From Fibrobacter succinogenes (lineage in GTDB: Bacteria > Fibrobacterota > Fibrobacteria > Fibrobacterales > Fibrobacteraceae): a stretch of 64,000 nt of DNA. A program made the position numbers and the translations under genes. The notes beneath the pieces were generated by a model. It saw only the letters and a program-made list of their open reading frames with translations. It was not told the origin of the DNA and searched no databases. This document shows positions 25,734 through 33,868 of the stretch, in pieces (the stretch's first letter is position 1; every line of letters starts with the position of its first letter). Where the stretch lies: NCBI GenBank assembly GCA_902762305.1, contig CACWNW010000014.1, positions 62,001 to 126,000 on the forward strand, written 5' to 3'.

Positions 25734-26712
25734 ACCTCTCCGCTTCTTCACGGGCAACGTAGCCGGACTTCACGAGTTCCACGATGCATCCGTCCATGAG
25801 CATCATGCCTTCCGAGGCAGACGCCGCAATAATGGAAGGCAACTTGAAGAACTCACCGCTACGGATAAGCGTAGACGCATTTTGTGTATTGAACAGGACT
25901 TCCCACGCGGGCACGGCACCCGACTCCTCGGAAGCGCCAGGCAACAGGCGCTGCACCACCACCGACTTGAGGTAGGCCGCAAGCATGGTGCGGCAGAGGT
26001 CGCGGTCCTGCGCGGGGACAGAAGAAAGGAGCGAATCCAGCACGCCCGCGGAATTACCCGCAGTAACGCAGCAGACCACCAATGCGCCCGCCTCGGCGGC
26101 ATGCAACATCGGGAGGAGTGTATCGCCCTTGAAATCGCCGAGCCATATAAGGTCGCAGCCACTGCGGAGCGCCTGCGAAATGCGCGATTCCACGGATCCG
26201 GAAGAGTCCTTCAGCACGAGGCTGTTCCCGACAGAAAACGGGATTTCCGCATTCGCGTCGAGCAGGCTCACGCGCAGTACACCGGATTCGCACATGGCCT
26301 TCAAGTAAGCCGATGCGGTCGTCGTCTTGCCAGAGCACGCAGGGCCCGCAAAAACGACCAGGCCCGAACTCAGGCCGAGTAGTCCCATGACGGAATTGGG
26401 CGCGCCCAAGGAATCGAACGACGGGCATTCCGGCATCAGCGGGCGGAACACGGCAGCGTTCCCGAGTGCTGCACGAAAATAGCGCACGCGCCACTTGACA
26501 CCCGCCCAGGGCCCGCAAAGCATGGAGCCGTCGTCGCCTTCCATCGCACCGAGGAATTCACGCAACGAACCGAACTCAACGGCAGGGGCATCGGGGACAG
26601 CGCACACGCGGCCCGCCAGGCGGACAGCCGAAGGAGCGCCTTCGGTAACAATCAGTTCGCTTCCGCCGACACTGACAACATAATCCAAAAGGGATTCAAT
26701 TTCTGTAGCCAT
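25705..26712 (-). CDS. PilT-like ATPase, divergent paralogue 2
   Basis: A 335-aa secretion/twitching ATPase relative. Walker A is intact (GPACSGKTTT, residues 123-132). The PilT-type Walker B, normally DPDVILIGEMRD, has become GCDLIWLGDFKG (185-196), and the Asp-box Glu pair is replaced by 'LLDANAEI'. The N-terminal PAS-like domain is short and the catalytic His box is not recognisable. It may bind ATP without full activity. It is 12 bp from the related gene upstream and has the same C-terminal layout (SGYVAREEAERY versus SGYIDGAEAWKR), suggesting an old duplication. No pilus genes are nearby. Confidence 0.78.
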   Translation of the reverse strand: MATEIESLLDYVVSVGGSELIVTEGAPSAVRLAGRVCAVPDAPAVEFGSLREFLGAMEGDDGSMLCGPWAGVKWRVRYFRAALGNAAVFRPLMPECPSFDSLGAPNSVMGLLGLSSGLVVFAGPACSGKTTTASAYLKAMCESGVLRVSLLDANAEIPFSVGNSLVLKDSSGSVESRISQALRSGCDLIWLGDFKGDTLLPMLHAAEAGALVVCCVTAGNSAGVLDSLLSSVPAQDRDLCRTMLAAYLKSVVVQRLLPGASEESGAVPAWEVLFNTQNASTLIRSGEFFKLPSIIAASASEGMMLMDGCIVELVKSGYVAREEAERYVSSTVRFG

Positions 26713-26724
26713 CGAAATTCCTCC

Positions 26725-28326
26725 TTATGCCGGCCTGTACGCCGCAAAGCGGCGGCTGTCGTAAGCGCGCTTCCAGGCTTCTGCGCCATCGATATAACCG
26801 GATTCCACGCACTTCTGCAGGGAATCGTCCAGCGTAACACCCTGATCCTTCTGGCTGCTGATGGCGGCCACCAACTGCGAGAGGTCGCAGCGGCGTATCA
26901 TGTTCGCGACCGTAGAGGTGACGCGCATGGCCTCGACCGCAAGCACCAGGCCCTGGTTCTGCACCACGGGAATCAGGTGCTGCACGATGACGCCCTTCAG
27001 CTGGTCGGCAAGCGTGCAGGCAAACGCACTGCGGTTCGATTCAGGCACGGACACCAGCAACTTGGAAAGGAGCGCATGGATGTTGTTCCCGCCAGTCACC
27101 GCGAATACGAGCGCACCGGCATTCGCCGCCTGCAAGAGCAGGTTCAGTTCTTCCATGGATTCCAGATGGTCGAAGCATATGACGTCGGCACCGTCGCGCA
27201 TGGCAAGCTCGATGCCCGCGATTCCGGTCTTCACGTGCAGCCCGACCTCTTTCTGGGCAATCGCACCGTTCGGGTTCTTGAGCAGGCGTTCGATGGGCCG
27301 CTCGACCGTATGGATGTAGCAAGGACGGCTAGCCGCGATCATTTCGGCAAACGTCGTGACCGTCGTGGAGCGTCCGCTCGTCGAGGGGCCGGCAACAAGC
27401 ACAAGCCCGCTCGTGAGGTTCGCAAAAGACTGGCAGAAAGGCGGCAAGAAGAGGTTATCAAACGACACCGACTCGCCCTGGATGACGCGGATTGAAACAC
27501 TCGGGTTCACGTCGTCCCAAGTAACAGAAATCCTCGCGCGGCCGACACCGGGAAGGCCGAACGTCTTGCTGAAATTCTTGCCCGCGACAACCTTGTACCC
27601 GTCGGCAAAGCCTTCGGAAGCTTCGGCAAGCAGTTCCGCGACGCGCGTCTTGTCGACCGTCTGCTCGGTTGCCGGGAATATCACGCCCGACTGGCGCATC
27701 ATAATCTGACGGTCGGCGAACAGGTAGATATCCGTCGCCCCAAACTTGCGGGCGAACGCGATGACCTTCTTCAGGCTCATCGTCGGCAGCAGCGTATCGG
27801 GAGCCAAGACCTCGGAACCTTCGCCCGACACAATCGCAAAACGGGAAGGCAGTTCGCCATTATCGGGTTCGCCATCGCCGTCATCGCTTTCCGTAGAAAT
27901 GCCTATGCTCGAAATGCTCGTAGTCTCGAGGCCGGAGACCTTCTCGACAACCACGTTCGAAGAAGACGATTCGCCGTAGATGTTGTTTCCCTCGATCTGG
28001 AGCGCGGGCTCCGCCGCAGGTTCGGGAGCCGGCGCAGAGGGTTTCGCCTGTACGGCAGGCTTTGCCGGAGCGGGTGCCGGAGCAGCAGGCCTTGCCGGAG
28101 CCGCTGCCGGGGCTGCTGGCGCGGGAGCGGCAGCTGCATTCTTCGCCTCGATGTTCTTCACGAACGCGAGCACCTTGTCGTACACAGCCGGCTGCAGGAT
28201 TCCCGCCCTAACGAGCGTCTGGCCGATATCCTGAGTTTCCGTAATCTCGCCCCAATGGGCGTTCACCTGGTCTTCCGTCACCACCTTGTTGTGGACGAGG
28301 ACCTTCGCCATATACTGGTTTCTCAT
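26725..28326 (-). CDS. PilT-like ATPase, divergent paralogue 1 with N-terminal extension
   Basis: A 533-aa protein. The N-terminal helical domain (1-60: 'MAKVLVHNKVVTEDQVNAHW') resembles the GspE/PilB N-domain. An Ala/Pro linker (65-110) and a low-complexity acidic part come next. A PilT-like ATPase domain runs from about 180 to 520. Walker A reads GPSTSGRST (313-321): the nucleotide-binding Lys is Arg. The Walker B segment is ADVICFDHLES. VERPIE keeps the Asp-box shape. Loss of the Walker Lys predicts weak or no ATP hydrolysis. It may be a structural partner of the neighbouring paralogue that keeps its Lys. Four-base overlap with the ABC permease gene. Confidence 0.8.
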   Translation of the reverse strand: MRNQYMAKVLVHNKVVTEDQVNAHWGEITETQDIGQTLVRAGILQPAVYDKVLAFVKNIEAKNAAAAPAPAAPAAAPARPAAPAPAPAKPAVQAKPSAPAPEPAAEPALQIEGNNIYGESSSSNVVVEKVSGLETTSISSIGISTESDDGDGEPDNGELPSRFAIVSGEGSEVLAPDTLLPTMSLKKVIAFARKFGATDIYLFADRQIMMRQSGVIFPATEQTVDKTRVAELLAEASEGFADGYKVVAGKNFSKTFGLPGVGRARISVTWDDVNPSVSIRVIQGESVSFDNLFLPPFCQSFANLTSGLVLVAGPSTSGRSTTVTTFAEMIAASRPCYIHTVERPIERLLKNPNGAIAQKEVGLHVKTGIAGIELAMRDGADVICFDHLESMEELNLLLQAANAGALVFAVTGGNNIHALLSKLLVSVPESNRSAFACTLADQLKGVIVQHLIPVVQNQGLVLAVEAMRVTSTVANMIRRCDLSQLVAAISSQKDQGVTLDDSLQKCVESGYIDGAEAWKRAYDSRRFAAYRPA

Positions 28327-29132
28327 AGGAAATCCCTCCGGCTAAACCACCAGCTCGCAATCGCAAGGAACAGCCCCACATAACCGACTGCATAGACGGT
28401 ATTCCAGAACAAATACATATCCGGGAGCGCGACCCCATGCACCACATAGCTTGTCACGTTGTAGCGGTACAGGCCCGGGAAAACCGCATGAATCACGATA
28501 GCCGCCTTCTCGAACAATGCCGTAGAGGCTTTACCCATCTCGCCCATGCGGCTTGCGAACCTCACCTGTTCCAACAGTTCGTTGCTCAGGTGGCCCGCAA
28601 AGTACACGCCCAGCGTAAACAGCGCCGAAAGCACCGTACTGCTGAAGCTGCTGAACAGGAGCGCCACGGCAATCACCACCGCCATCTCGCAGAATATGAG
28701 GTAGATGGCAAGCAGCAGGTTCGCCGTCGGGTCGGCACCAATGACAAACAGCATCACGTAGAAAATGCACGTGAGAATCGCGAGGTGCACCGCCACCACC
28801 GCCAAAAGCCCGAAGTACTTGCCCACGATGAACGTGACGCGGCTGATGGGTTTCGAAAGGAGGGTCAGCACCGTACGGCGCTGGATTTCCTTCTGTACCA
28901 GGCTGATGCCCACGAATATCGAAATCAGGAGGCCCGAAAGGCTCATCACCGAAAGCGTGGTGGACTTGATCACGTAGGCGCGGTCGAACACCGACCATTC
29001 GCCGAGCACGATACTGAAAAGCGTAAGCGCAATCGCGAGGAACACGATGTTATAAAGAATCTTGTCGCGGATAGACTCGCGGAAGGTATTGTGCGCAATA
29101 ATGGCAATATGCTTAAGCGTCTGCACGGGCAA
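28323..29132 (-). CDS. ABC-2 type transporter permease
   Basis: A 269-aa membrane protein with six hydrophobic segments and the ABC-2/NosY-like start 'IIAHNTFRESIRDKILYNIV', then 'VQKEIQRRTVLTLLSKPISR', the motif typical of these permeases just before helix 3. It overlaps the ATPase gene by 20 bp and the PilT-like gene by 4 bp, so all are co-translated. Substrate unknown; export of a lipid, peptide or envelope component is plausible. Confidence 0.87.
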   Translation of the reverse strand: MPVQTLKHIAIIAHNTFRESIRDKILYNIVFLAIALTLFSIVLGEWSVFDRAYVIKSTTLSVMSLSGLLISIFVGISLVQKEIQRRTVLTLLSKPISRVTFIVGKYFGLLAVVAVHLAILTCIFYVMLFVIGADPTANLLLAIYLIFCEMAVVIAVALLFSSFSSTVLSALFTLGVYFAGHLSNELLEQVRFASRMGEMGKASTALFEKAAIVIHAVFPGLYRYNVTSYVVHGVALPDMYLFWNTVYAVGYVGLFLAIASWWFSRRDFL

Positions 29133-30036
29133 TCTCCTCCGTCAAAATGTCTTCGAGGCTCGGGCGCTTGTGGTCCATCTTCTCGACCGCGATTCCCTTG
29201 TCCAGGCAGAAACGCAGCAGGCGGTCGCGCGCGGCATCGTCCTCGCACACGAAATCCTCCGGGTGCCCCGCCGGCGAAACGCCCTGTGGCAAATCCTTCT
29301 CGGGAATGGCGCCACGGATACGCACGTGGTATTCCACCCCACACGATTCCGTAATATCGTCAACCGTCCCTTCACGGACAATCCTGCCGTCCACAATCAT
29401 CGCGACCTTGTGGCTGATGCTCTCCACGTCGCTGAGCAGGTGGCTCGAATAGAAAATCGTCACACCGTCGCGGTTGAGTTCCATGATGGCCTCGCGCACG
29501 TCGCGGCGCCCCATCGGGTCAAGCCCGCTCATCGGTTCATCGAGAATCAGGAGCTTCGGCTTGGAAAGAATCGCCTGCGCAATGCCCACGCGCTGCATCA
29601 TGCCCTTGGAATACGAACGCAGGCGGCGGTCAATCCAGTCCTTGTTCGCATGCAAGAGTTCAAGCGCCCATTCGATGCGTTTGTCGAGTTCTGCACCATC
29701 GAGCCCGACGAGCTTGCCGTAAAATCGCAAGAGTTCGCGGCCCGTGAGGTAGTCGTAAAAGTACGGCTGCTCCGGGGAATAGCCGACAAACCGGCGGCTC
29801 TTCACGTCGCGCGGGCTGATGCCGTTCACCAGCACCTTGCCCGAATCGAAGTTCAGGAGCCCCGTGAGCACCTTTATAGTCGTAGACTTTCCGGCACCAT
29901 TCGGCCCGATAAACCCGTAAACGCAGCCCGGTTCCACACTGAAGCTCACGTCCTTGAGCGCAAGCTTCGGCTTCATCAAGAACCCGCTGCGGTAGGTCTT
30001 GTGCAAATGCTCAATCTTTATCATCGAATCGCCCAT
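29113..30036 (-). CDS. ABC transporter ATP-binding protein
   Basis: A 307-aa ABC ATPase. Walker A GPNGAGKSTT, Q-loop 'FVGYSPEQPYFYDYLTGREL', signature SYSKGMMQRVGIAQAIL, Walker B LLILDEPMSGLDP and the switch His (FYSSHLL) are all intact. The C-terminal 80-residue extension is as in CcmA/NosF-like exporters. It pairs with the downstream permease. ATG at 30036 or the internal Met at 30024 could be the start; the gene lies 9 bp after the small membrane protein gene. Confidence 0.9.
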   Translation of the reverse strand: MGDSMIKIEHLHKTYRSGFLMKPKLALKDVSFSVEPGCVYGFIGPNGAGKSTTIKVLTGLLNFDSGKVLVNGISPRDVKSRRFVGYSPEQPYFYDYLTGRELLRFYGKLVGLDGAELDKRIEWALELLHANKDWIDRRLRSYSKGMMQRVGIAQAILSKPKLLILDEPMSGLDPMGRRDVREAIMELNRDGVTIFYSSHLLSDVESISHKVAMIVDGRIVREGTVDDITESCGVEYHVRIRGAIPEKDLPQGVSPAGHPEDFVCEDDAARDRLLRFCLDKGIAVEKMDHKRPSLEDILTEEIARADA

Positions 30037-30045
30037 AGTACAACC

Positions 30046-30345
30046 CTATGCGTCCTGGTCGTCCTTCGCCCCATCCTTGGCGGAACTCAGGAAAGCGCGT
30101 TCCTCGGCTTCCTCGATTTCTTCGCGGCGACGGTCTGCACGGCGCTTCTTGTTCACGAAGAAATAAATCAGTGCGCCCGCAATGTAAATCGCGATGCCCG
30201 AATAGCTGACCGGATTGAGGGAATACCCCTCGAGCCCGGGGAATGTATTATAAATCAGGTTGTGCCCGAACCCGGAAAGGCCGAGAATTATCAGCACCAG
30301 GCCCAGCACGCGGAGCACGAAAGTCGCAATAATCAGTTTCTGCAT
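30046..30345 (-). CDS. Small two-helix membrane protein
   Basis: A 99-aa protein with hydrophobic segments at about 3-22 and 45-63 and a charged, highly acidic cytoplasmic tail (RREEIEEAEERAF). The start at 30345 has a GAGG SD seven bases upstream; a longer in-frame leader would run through the preceding terminator and is rejected. First gene of the ABC/PilT-like/patatin operon. Function unknown. Confidence 0.7.
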   Translation of the reverse strand: MQKLIIATFVLRVLGLVLIILGLSGFGHNLIYNTFPGLEGYSLNPVSYSGIAIYIAGALIYFFVNKKRRADRRREEIEEAEERAFLSSAKDGAKDDQDA

Positions 30346-30354
30346 ATATACCTC

Positions 30355-30378
30355 AAAAAACTGCACCTCGCGGTGCAG
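30355..30378 (-). terminator. Terminator between AspT-like gene and ABC operon
   Basis: CTGCACC-GCGA-GGTGCAG followed by TTTTTT on the minus strand, about 80 bp past the AspT-like stop and just before the next gene's SD. Confidence 0.8.
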
Positions 30379-30409
30379 CGTCTTTTTCATGAAAAATACA
30401 CAATTATCG

Positions 30410-30442
30410 AAAGAAAAGATGCCCGCTTCGTGCGAAACGGGC
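30410..30442 (-). terminator. Second hairpin after the AspT-like gene
   Basis: Inverted repeat GCCCGTTTCG/CGAAGCGGGC at 30421-30442, then ATCTTTTCTTT on the minus strand. It is 16 bp past the stop; probably the primary terminator, with 30355-30378 as a back-up. Confidence 0.65.
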
Positions 30443-30457
30443 AAAAAAGATGCCAAA

Positions 30458-32137
30458 TCAGGCGGCAACCAGCAAGACGGCGAGCACCTGCCCACTCAGG
30501 ATGCGCAACAGCATGGTGAGCGGATAGACCGAGGCGTACCCGATATTCACCGCCTCGCTTTCGGCCAGGCCATTCGCGAACGCGAGCGCGGGAGGATCGG
30601 TGGTGGCACCCGCAAGCACGCCGCAGAGCGAAAGGTAATTCACCTTGAAAACCAGGTGGCCCACGGTAGCCATGATAGCCAGCGGCAGGAACGTGATGAG
30701 AGCGGCAAGCCCCATGTAGTAGAGGCCATCACCGTTCAGGAGCACGTCGAAGAACTTGATGCCTGCATTCAGGCCCACGCAGCTGAGGAACAGCGTAAGG
30801 CCGAATTCGCGGAGCATGAGGTTCGCGCTGCTCGCCATGAAGAAGTTCAGCGGGCCAATCTTGCGCTTGCGGCTCAAGAGAATCGCGACAATCAGCGGGC
30901 CTCCCGCAAGCCCGAGCTTGAGGGGAGTCGGCATGCCCGGAATCGAGAGCGGGATGCTGCCGACGATGACGCCCAGGAATATGCCCAGGAAGGCGGGCAG
31001 AATCTCGGGATGGTCTAGCGCCGTGAGCGAGTTGCCCAGTTCCTTCGCCGCGGCCTCGATACCCTCGGCAGGCCCGACGACCATTAACTTGTCCGCAAAC
31101 TTGATGCGCAAATCCAGGCGCCCCGTAAACTTGAACCCGCTACGGACCACGCGGCTCACGTTCACGCCGTAGCGTTCCGCGAGGGCAAGCGAGCCGATAG
31201 TGCGGCCAAGAATCTTCTTGTTCGTCACGAGAATCGTCTTCACCTGGATAGGCTTCGCCGTGTCAGAGGCAAACTTGGTAATAGGCATTTCGAGCCGCCC
31301 GCCGATAATCTTTTCCATGGCCGCGACAGCATCGGGCATGCCCACGATATGCACCTTGTCGCCCTCCTCTATAACCGTCTTCCCGTTCGGGGTGAAAATA
31401 TCGTTGCCGCGCAGCAGGCGCGTCACCACGACACCGCTCGAAATCAAGTTCGGGATATCCTTCAGCTGCGTGCCGAAGAGATTGCGGTTGTCAACCGTGA
31501 GGCTGCACGATTCTATCTCCTTGGACGTAGCAGCGATTTCCGCAGCGTAATTTTCGGCAGCCCTGTTCGGGTTCTGCCTGAACACGACGCGCACGAGAAT
31601 CATCACGAGGATGATACCGATGACGCCGAACGGATATGCAACAGCGTACCCGATGCCCGTAAGGGACGTGTCCACCCCGGCCGCGGCAAAGGCTGAATTG
31701 GCGGCTCCAAGGGAGGGCGTATTCGTGACAGCGCCACAGAGCATCCCGACAAGCACGGGTACGTTGTTATGCATATCTGTAAACCAGTAAAGGCAGAGGG
31801 TCACCAGGACGCCGAGCAGGACGATTCCTCCCGAGAGCACGTTCAGCACGAGACCGTGACGGCGGATGGAGTCCATGAACCCGGGGCCCACCTGCATGCC
31901 GATAGTATAGACAAAGAGGATCAGGCCGAACTCCTGTGCAAAATGGAGTACGTTCCCCTCGACACGGAGGCCAAGATGCCCAAGCAGGATGCCCACGAAG
32001 AGAGCACCCGCCCCGCCCAGGCTAATTCCCTTGACCTTGATTTTTCCCACCATGAGGCCAACTGCAGCTGTGAACGCGATAACCACAACCTGCTGCCCCA
32101 CCGAGGGCTTAGTAAATAAGTCGATAAGCCAAGTCAT
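30458..32137 (-). CDS. AspT/YidE-YbjL family transporter with TrkA-C domains
   Basis: A 559-aa aspartate:alanine-exchanger-family (AAE) protein. Two membrane halves of five or six helices each (residues 10-185 and 385-559) flank two RCK/TrkA-C-like domains ('GKTVIEEGDKVHIVGMPDAV' and 'RIKFADKLMVVGPAEGIEAA'). Signature stretches are GAGALFVGILLGHLGL, 'GLILFVYTIGMQVGPGF', 'VGMLCGAVTNTPSLGAAN' and 'GVLAGATTDPPALAFANG'. Family members exchange amino acids or dicarboxylates, and the soluble domains suggest ligand gating. Single gene with its own terminators; no SD could be confirmed with certainty. Confidence 0.9.
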   Translation of the reverse strand: MTWLIDLFTKPSVGQQVVVIAFTAAVGLMVGKIKVKGISLGGAGALFVGILLGHLGLRVEGNVLHFAQEFGLILFVYTIGMQVGPGFMDSIRRHGLVLNVLSGGIVLLGVLVTLCLYWFTDMHNNVPVLVGMLCGAVTNTPSLGAANSAFAAAGVDTSLTGIGYAVAYPFGVIGIILVMILVRVVFRQNPNRAAENYAAEIAATSKEIESCSLTVDNRNLFGTQLKDIPNLISSGVVVTRLLRGNDIFTPNGKTVIEEGDKVHIVGMPDAVAAMEKIIGGRLEMPITKFASDTAKPIQVKTILVTNKKILGRTIGSLALAERYGVNVSRVVRSGFKFTGRLDLRIKFADKLMVVGPAEGIEAAAKELGNSLTALDHPEILPAFLGIFLGVIVGSIPLSIPGMPTPLKLGLAGGPLIVAILLSRKRKIGPLNFFMASSANLMLREFGLTLFLSCVGLNAGIKFFDVLLNGDGLYYMGLAALITFLPLAIMATVGHLVFKVNYLSLCGVLAGATTDPPALAFANGLAESEAVNIGYASVYPLTMLLRILSGQVLAVLLVAA

Positions 32138-32241
32138 TGTTTAGACGAGAGACAAAAGACGAGAGACGAAAGAAATAATCTTAGGTTTGCCATCTAATGT
32201 CTACGGGTTAGGGGTTGATGATATGGAGAAAGTAGGAAAAT

Positions 32242-32796
32242 TTATTCCTTCACGCAGCGAACGGAGGCGGCAATGCTCTTGTTGAAGTGCTCGTAGGTAA
32301 TTGTCGTATCGGTTACGCGGACAAGGTAGGCGCGCGCATCATCGTAGCTATCCTTGGTCCAGAAGCTAGCGCTCGAGTCCTTGTCGGCAAACTTGCCGTC
32401 GAAGTAACGGAACCCGGCAAGCACCATCTTGAATCCGTCGGCCTTCTTGAGGTCTTCCACGGTTGCGCTCCCGAACGCGTCCTTGAAATCCTGCTGCGAA
32501 GGAACCGTCCAGCCATTGGGGCAAAGGCCGTTGTTCGCAGCGCCCCACGTGTAGAGGCGGCCCATGGCTTCGCAGTTGGCATGGTCGTTGCCGTAGCAAA
32601 TGCTGTTGTCGGGGACATAGTCCGCCATGTTTTCCGCCATCCAGACCTTGCCAGCGAGCGACACCGTCTTGTAGACCTTTTCGGGGCACGAAAGCGTCTT
32701 TGCGGTTTCGTCGTAGTTGCAGGTGTTGGCCTGTTCGCAGGCGGTGAAGGCAAAAGCAATGGCGGCAAGGGCCAGGGTTTTGAAATTGAAGTTCAT
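32242..32796 (-). CDS. FISUMP-domain lipoprotein, short form
   Basis: A 184-aa lipoprotein: signal peptide with lipobox Cys near residue 20 (AFAFTACEQA), then a compact Fib_succ_major domain. Landmarks are 'VSLAGKVWMAENMADYVPD', 'CYGNDHANCEAMGRLYTWG', 'GLCPNGWTVPSQQDFKDAFG' and the C-terminal SVRCVKE. The family is expanded in Fibrobacter and its function is unproven; a surface or substrate-contact role is usually assumed. It is divergent from the LysR gene at 32934, with 137 bp between, so LysR control is possible. Confidence 0.9.
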   Translation of the reverse strand: MNFNFKTLALAAIAFAFTACEQANTCNYDETAKTLSCPEKVYKTVSLAGKVWMAENMADYVPDNSICYGNDHANCEAMGRLYTWGAANNGLCPNGWTVPSQQDFKDAFGSATVEDLKKADGFKMVLAGFRYFDGKFADKDSSASFWTKDSYDDARAYLVRVTDTTITYEHFNKSIAASVRCVKE

Positions 32797-32933
32797 ATTT
32801 GTTCCTTTTGATTGAGATCTTTTTTGTTTCCGGCCGCAAATTTAGAACCCGTAATTCATCTTGTCTAATAGATTATTTATATTTAATTCATCAATTTTTT
32901 TTATTGATTTTTCAACACCATTCCGGAAGTCCC

Positions 32934-33818
32934 ATGGAACTCACGCACCTCAAATACTTTTTGGAAGTCGCACGTACCGAGCATGTGACGCAAAGCGCGA
33001 AGACCCTGTGCATCGTGCAGCCGGCGCTCACCCATGCCCTCCACAAGCTCGAAGACGAACTCGGCGTGAAGCTCTTCAAGACGCAGGGCCGAAACATCAA
33101 GCTCACCGATATCGGGGAATACTTCTACAAGAAAGTCAAGCCGCTCTACGAAGACATCGAGGCGCTACCCGCACAGCTGCGCGCCATGGAAAGCGAACAG
33201 TCCGCCACAGTGAACCTGAACGTGCTCGCCGCGTCGACGTTCGTGACCAACGCGGTGATCCTCTACAAGAAAAACGACCCCGACCTGCGATTCAACCTGG
33301 TGCAGAACGAGGAGACCACCCTGTACGACATCTGCGTGCGCACCTACGCGAAGGCGCCCGCCATAGCGAAAAACGAACACGACGAGGAGAACTTCATCTG
33401 CAGCGAGAACATCTACCTCGCCGTGCCCAACACGCCGCTATACAAAAAGCGCGACACCATCAGTCTCAAGGAACTGAAGGAGACGAACTTCATCGGACTT
33501 TACGGAAGCAAGCAACTGCGCAGCATCTGCAACGAGTACTGCGAACGCATCGGGTTCAAGACGCGCATCATTTTCGAGAGCGACAACGCGCTCGCCGTGA
33601 AAGACGCCATCGCGAGCGGCATCGGAGTCGGGTTCTGGCCCGAATTTTCGTGGGGGCATGTCGACAGGCGCAGAATCAGGCTCCTGAAAATCACGGACGC
33701 CGAATTCAAGCGCGATATCGTGATAACGCTACGCCGCAACAAGCAAGACAATTCCCGCACCGAGAAGTTCTTCCGGTTCTTGACCGGCCACATCGCAAGG
33801 TGCAGGAGGCGCAGATAA
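32934..33818 (+). CDS. LysR-family transcriptional regulator
   Basis: A 294-aa LysR protein. The N-terminal winged HTH is 'LKYFLEVARTEHVTQSAKTL', then 'VQPALTHALHKLEDELGVKL' and 'LTDIGEYFYKK'. An effector domain covers about 90-290. The ATG at 32934 (GGAAG SD) starts directly with MELTHLKYF, the canonical LysR start; the in-frame leader upstream is rejected. Its divergent neighbour is a FISUMP lipoprotein. The effector is unknown. Confidence 0.92.
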   Translation: MELTHLKYFLEVARTEHVTQSAKTLCIVQPALTHALHKLEDELGVKLFKTQGRNIKLTDIGEYFYKKVKPLYEDIEALPAQLRAMESEQSATVNLNVLAASTFVTNAVILYKKNDPDLRFNLVQNEETTLYDICVRTYAKAPAIAKNEHDEENFICSENIYLAVPNTPLYKKRDTISLKELKETNFIGLYGSKQLRSICNEYCERIGFKTRIIFESDNALAVKDAIASGIGVGFWPEFSWGHVDRRRIRLLKITDAEFKRDIVITLRRNKQDNSRTEKFFRFLTGHIARCRRRR

Positions 33819-33848
33819 AACCCCGCCACAATCAATGCGACGGGGTTT
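33818..33848 (+). terminator. Terminator between convergent LysR and radical SAM genes
   Basis: AAACCCCG (33818-33825) pairs with CGGGGTTT (33841-33848) across a 15-nt loop. It starts at the LysR stop and could serve both strands. Confidence 0.65.
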
Positions 33849-33868
33849 GTTAAAAGTCGGAATCTAGC

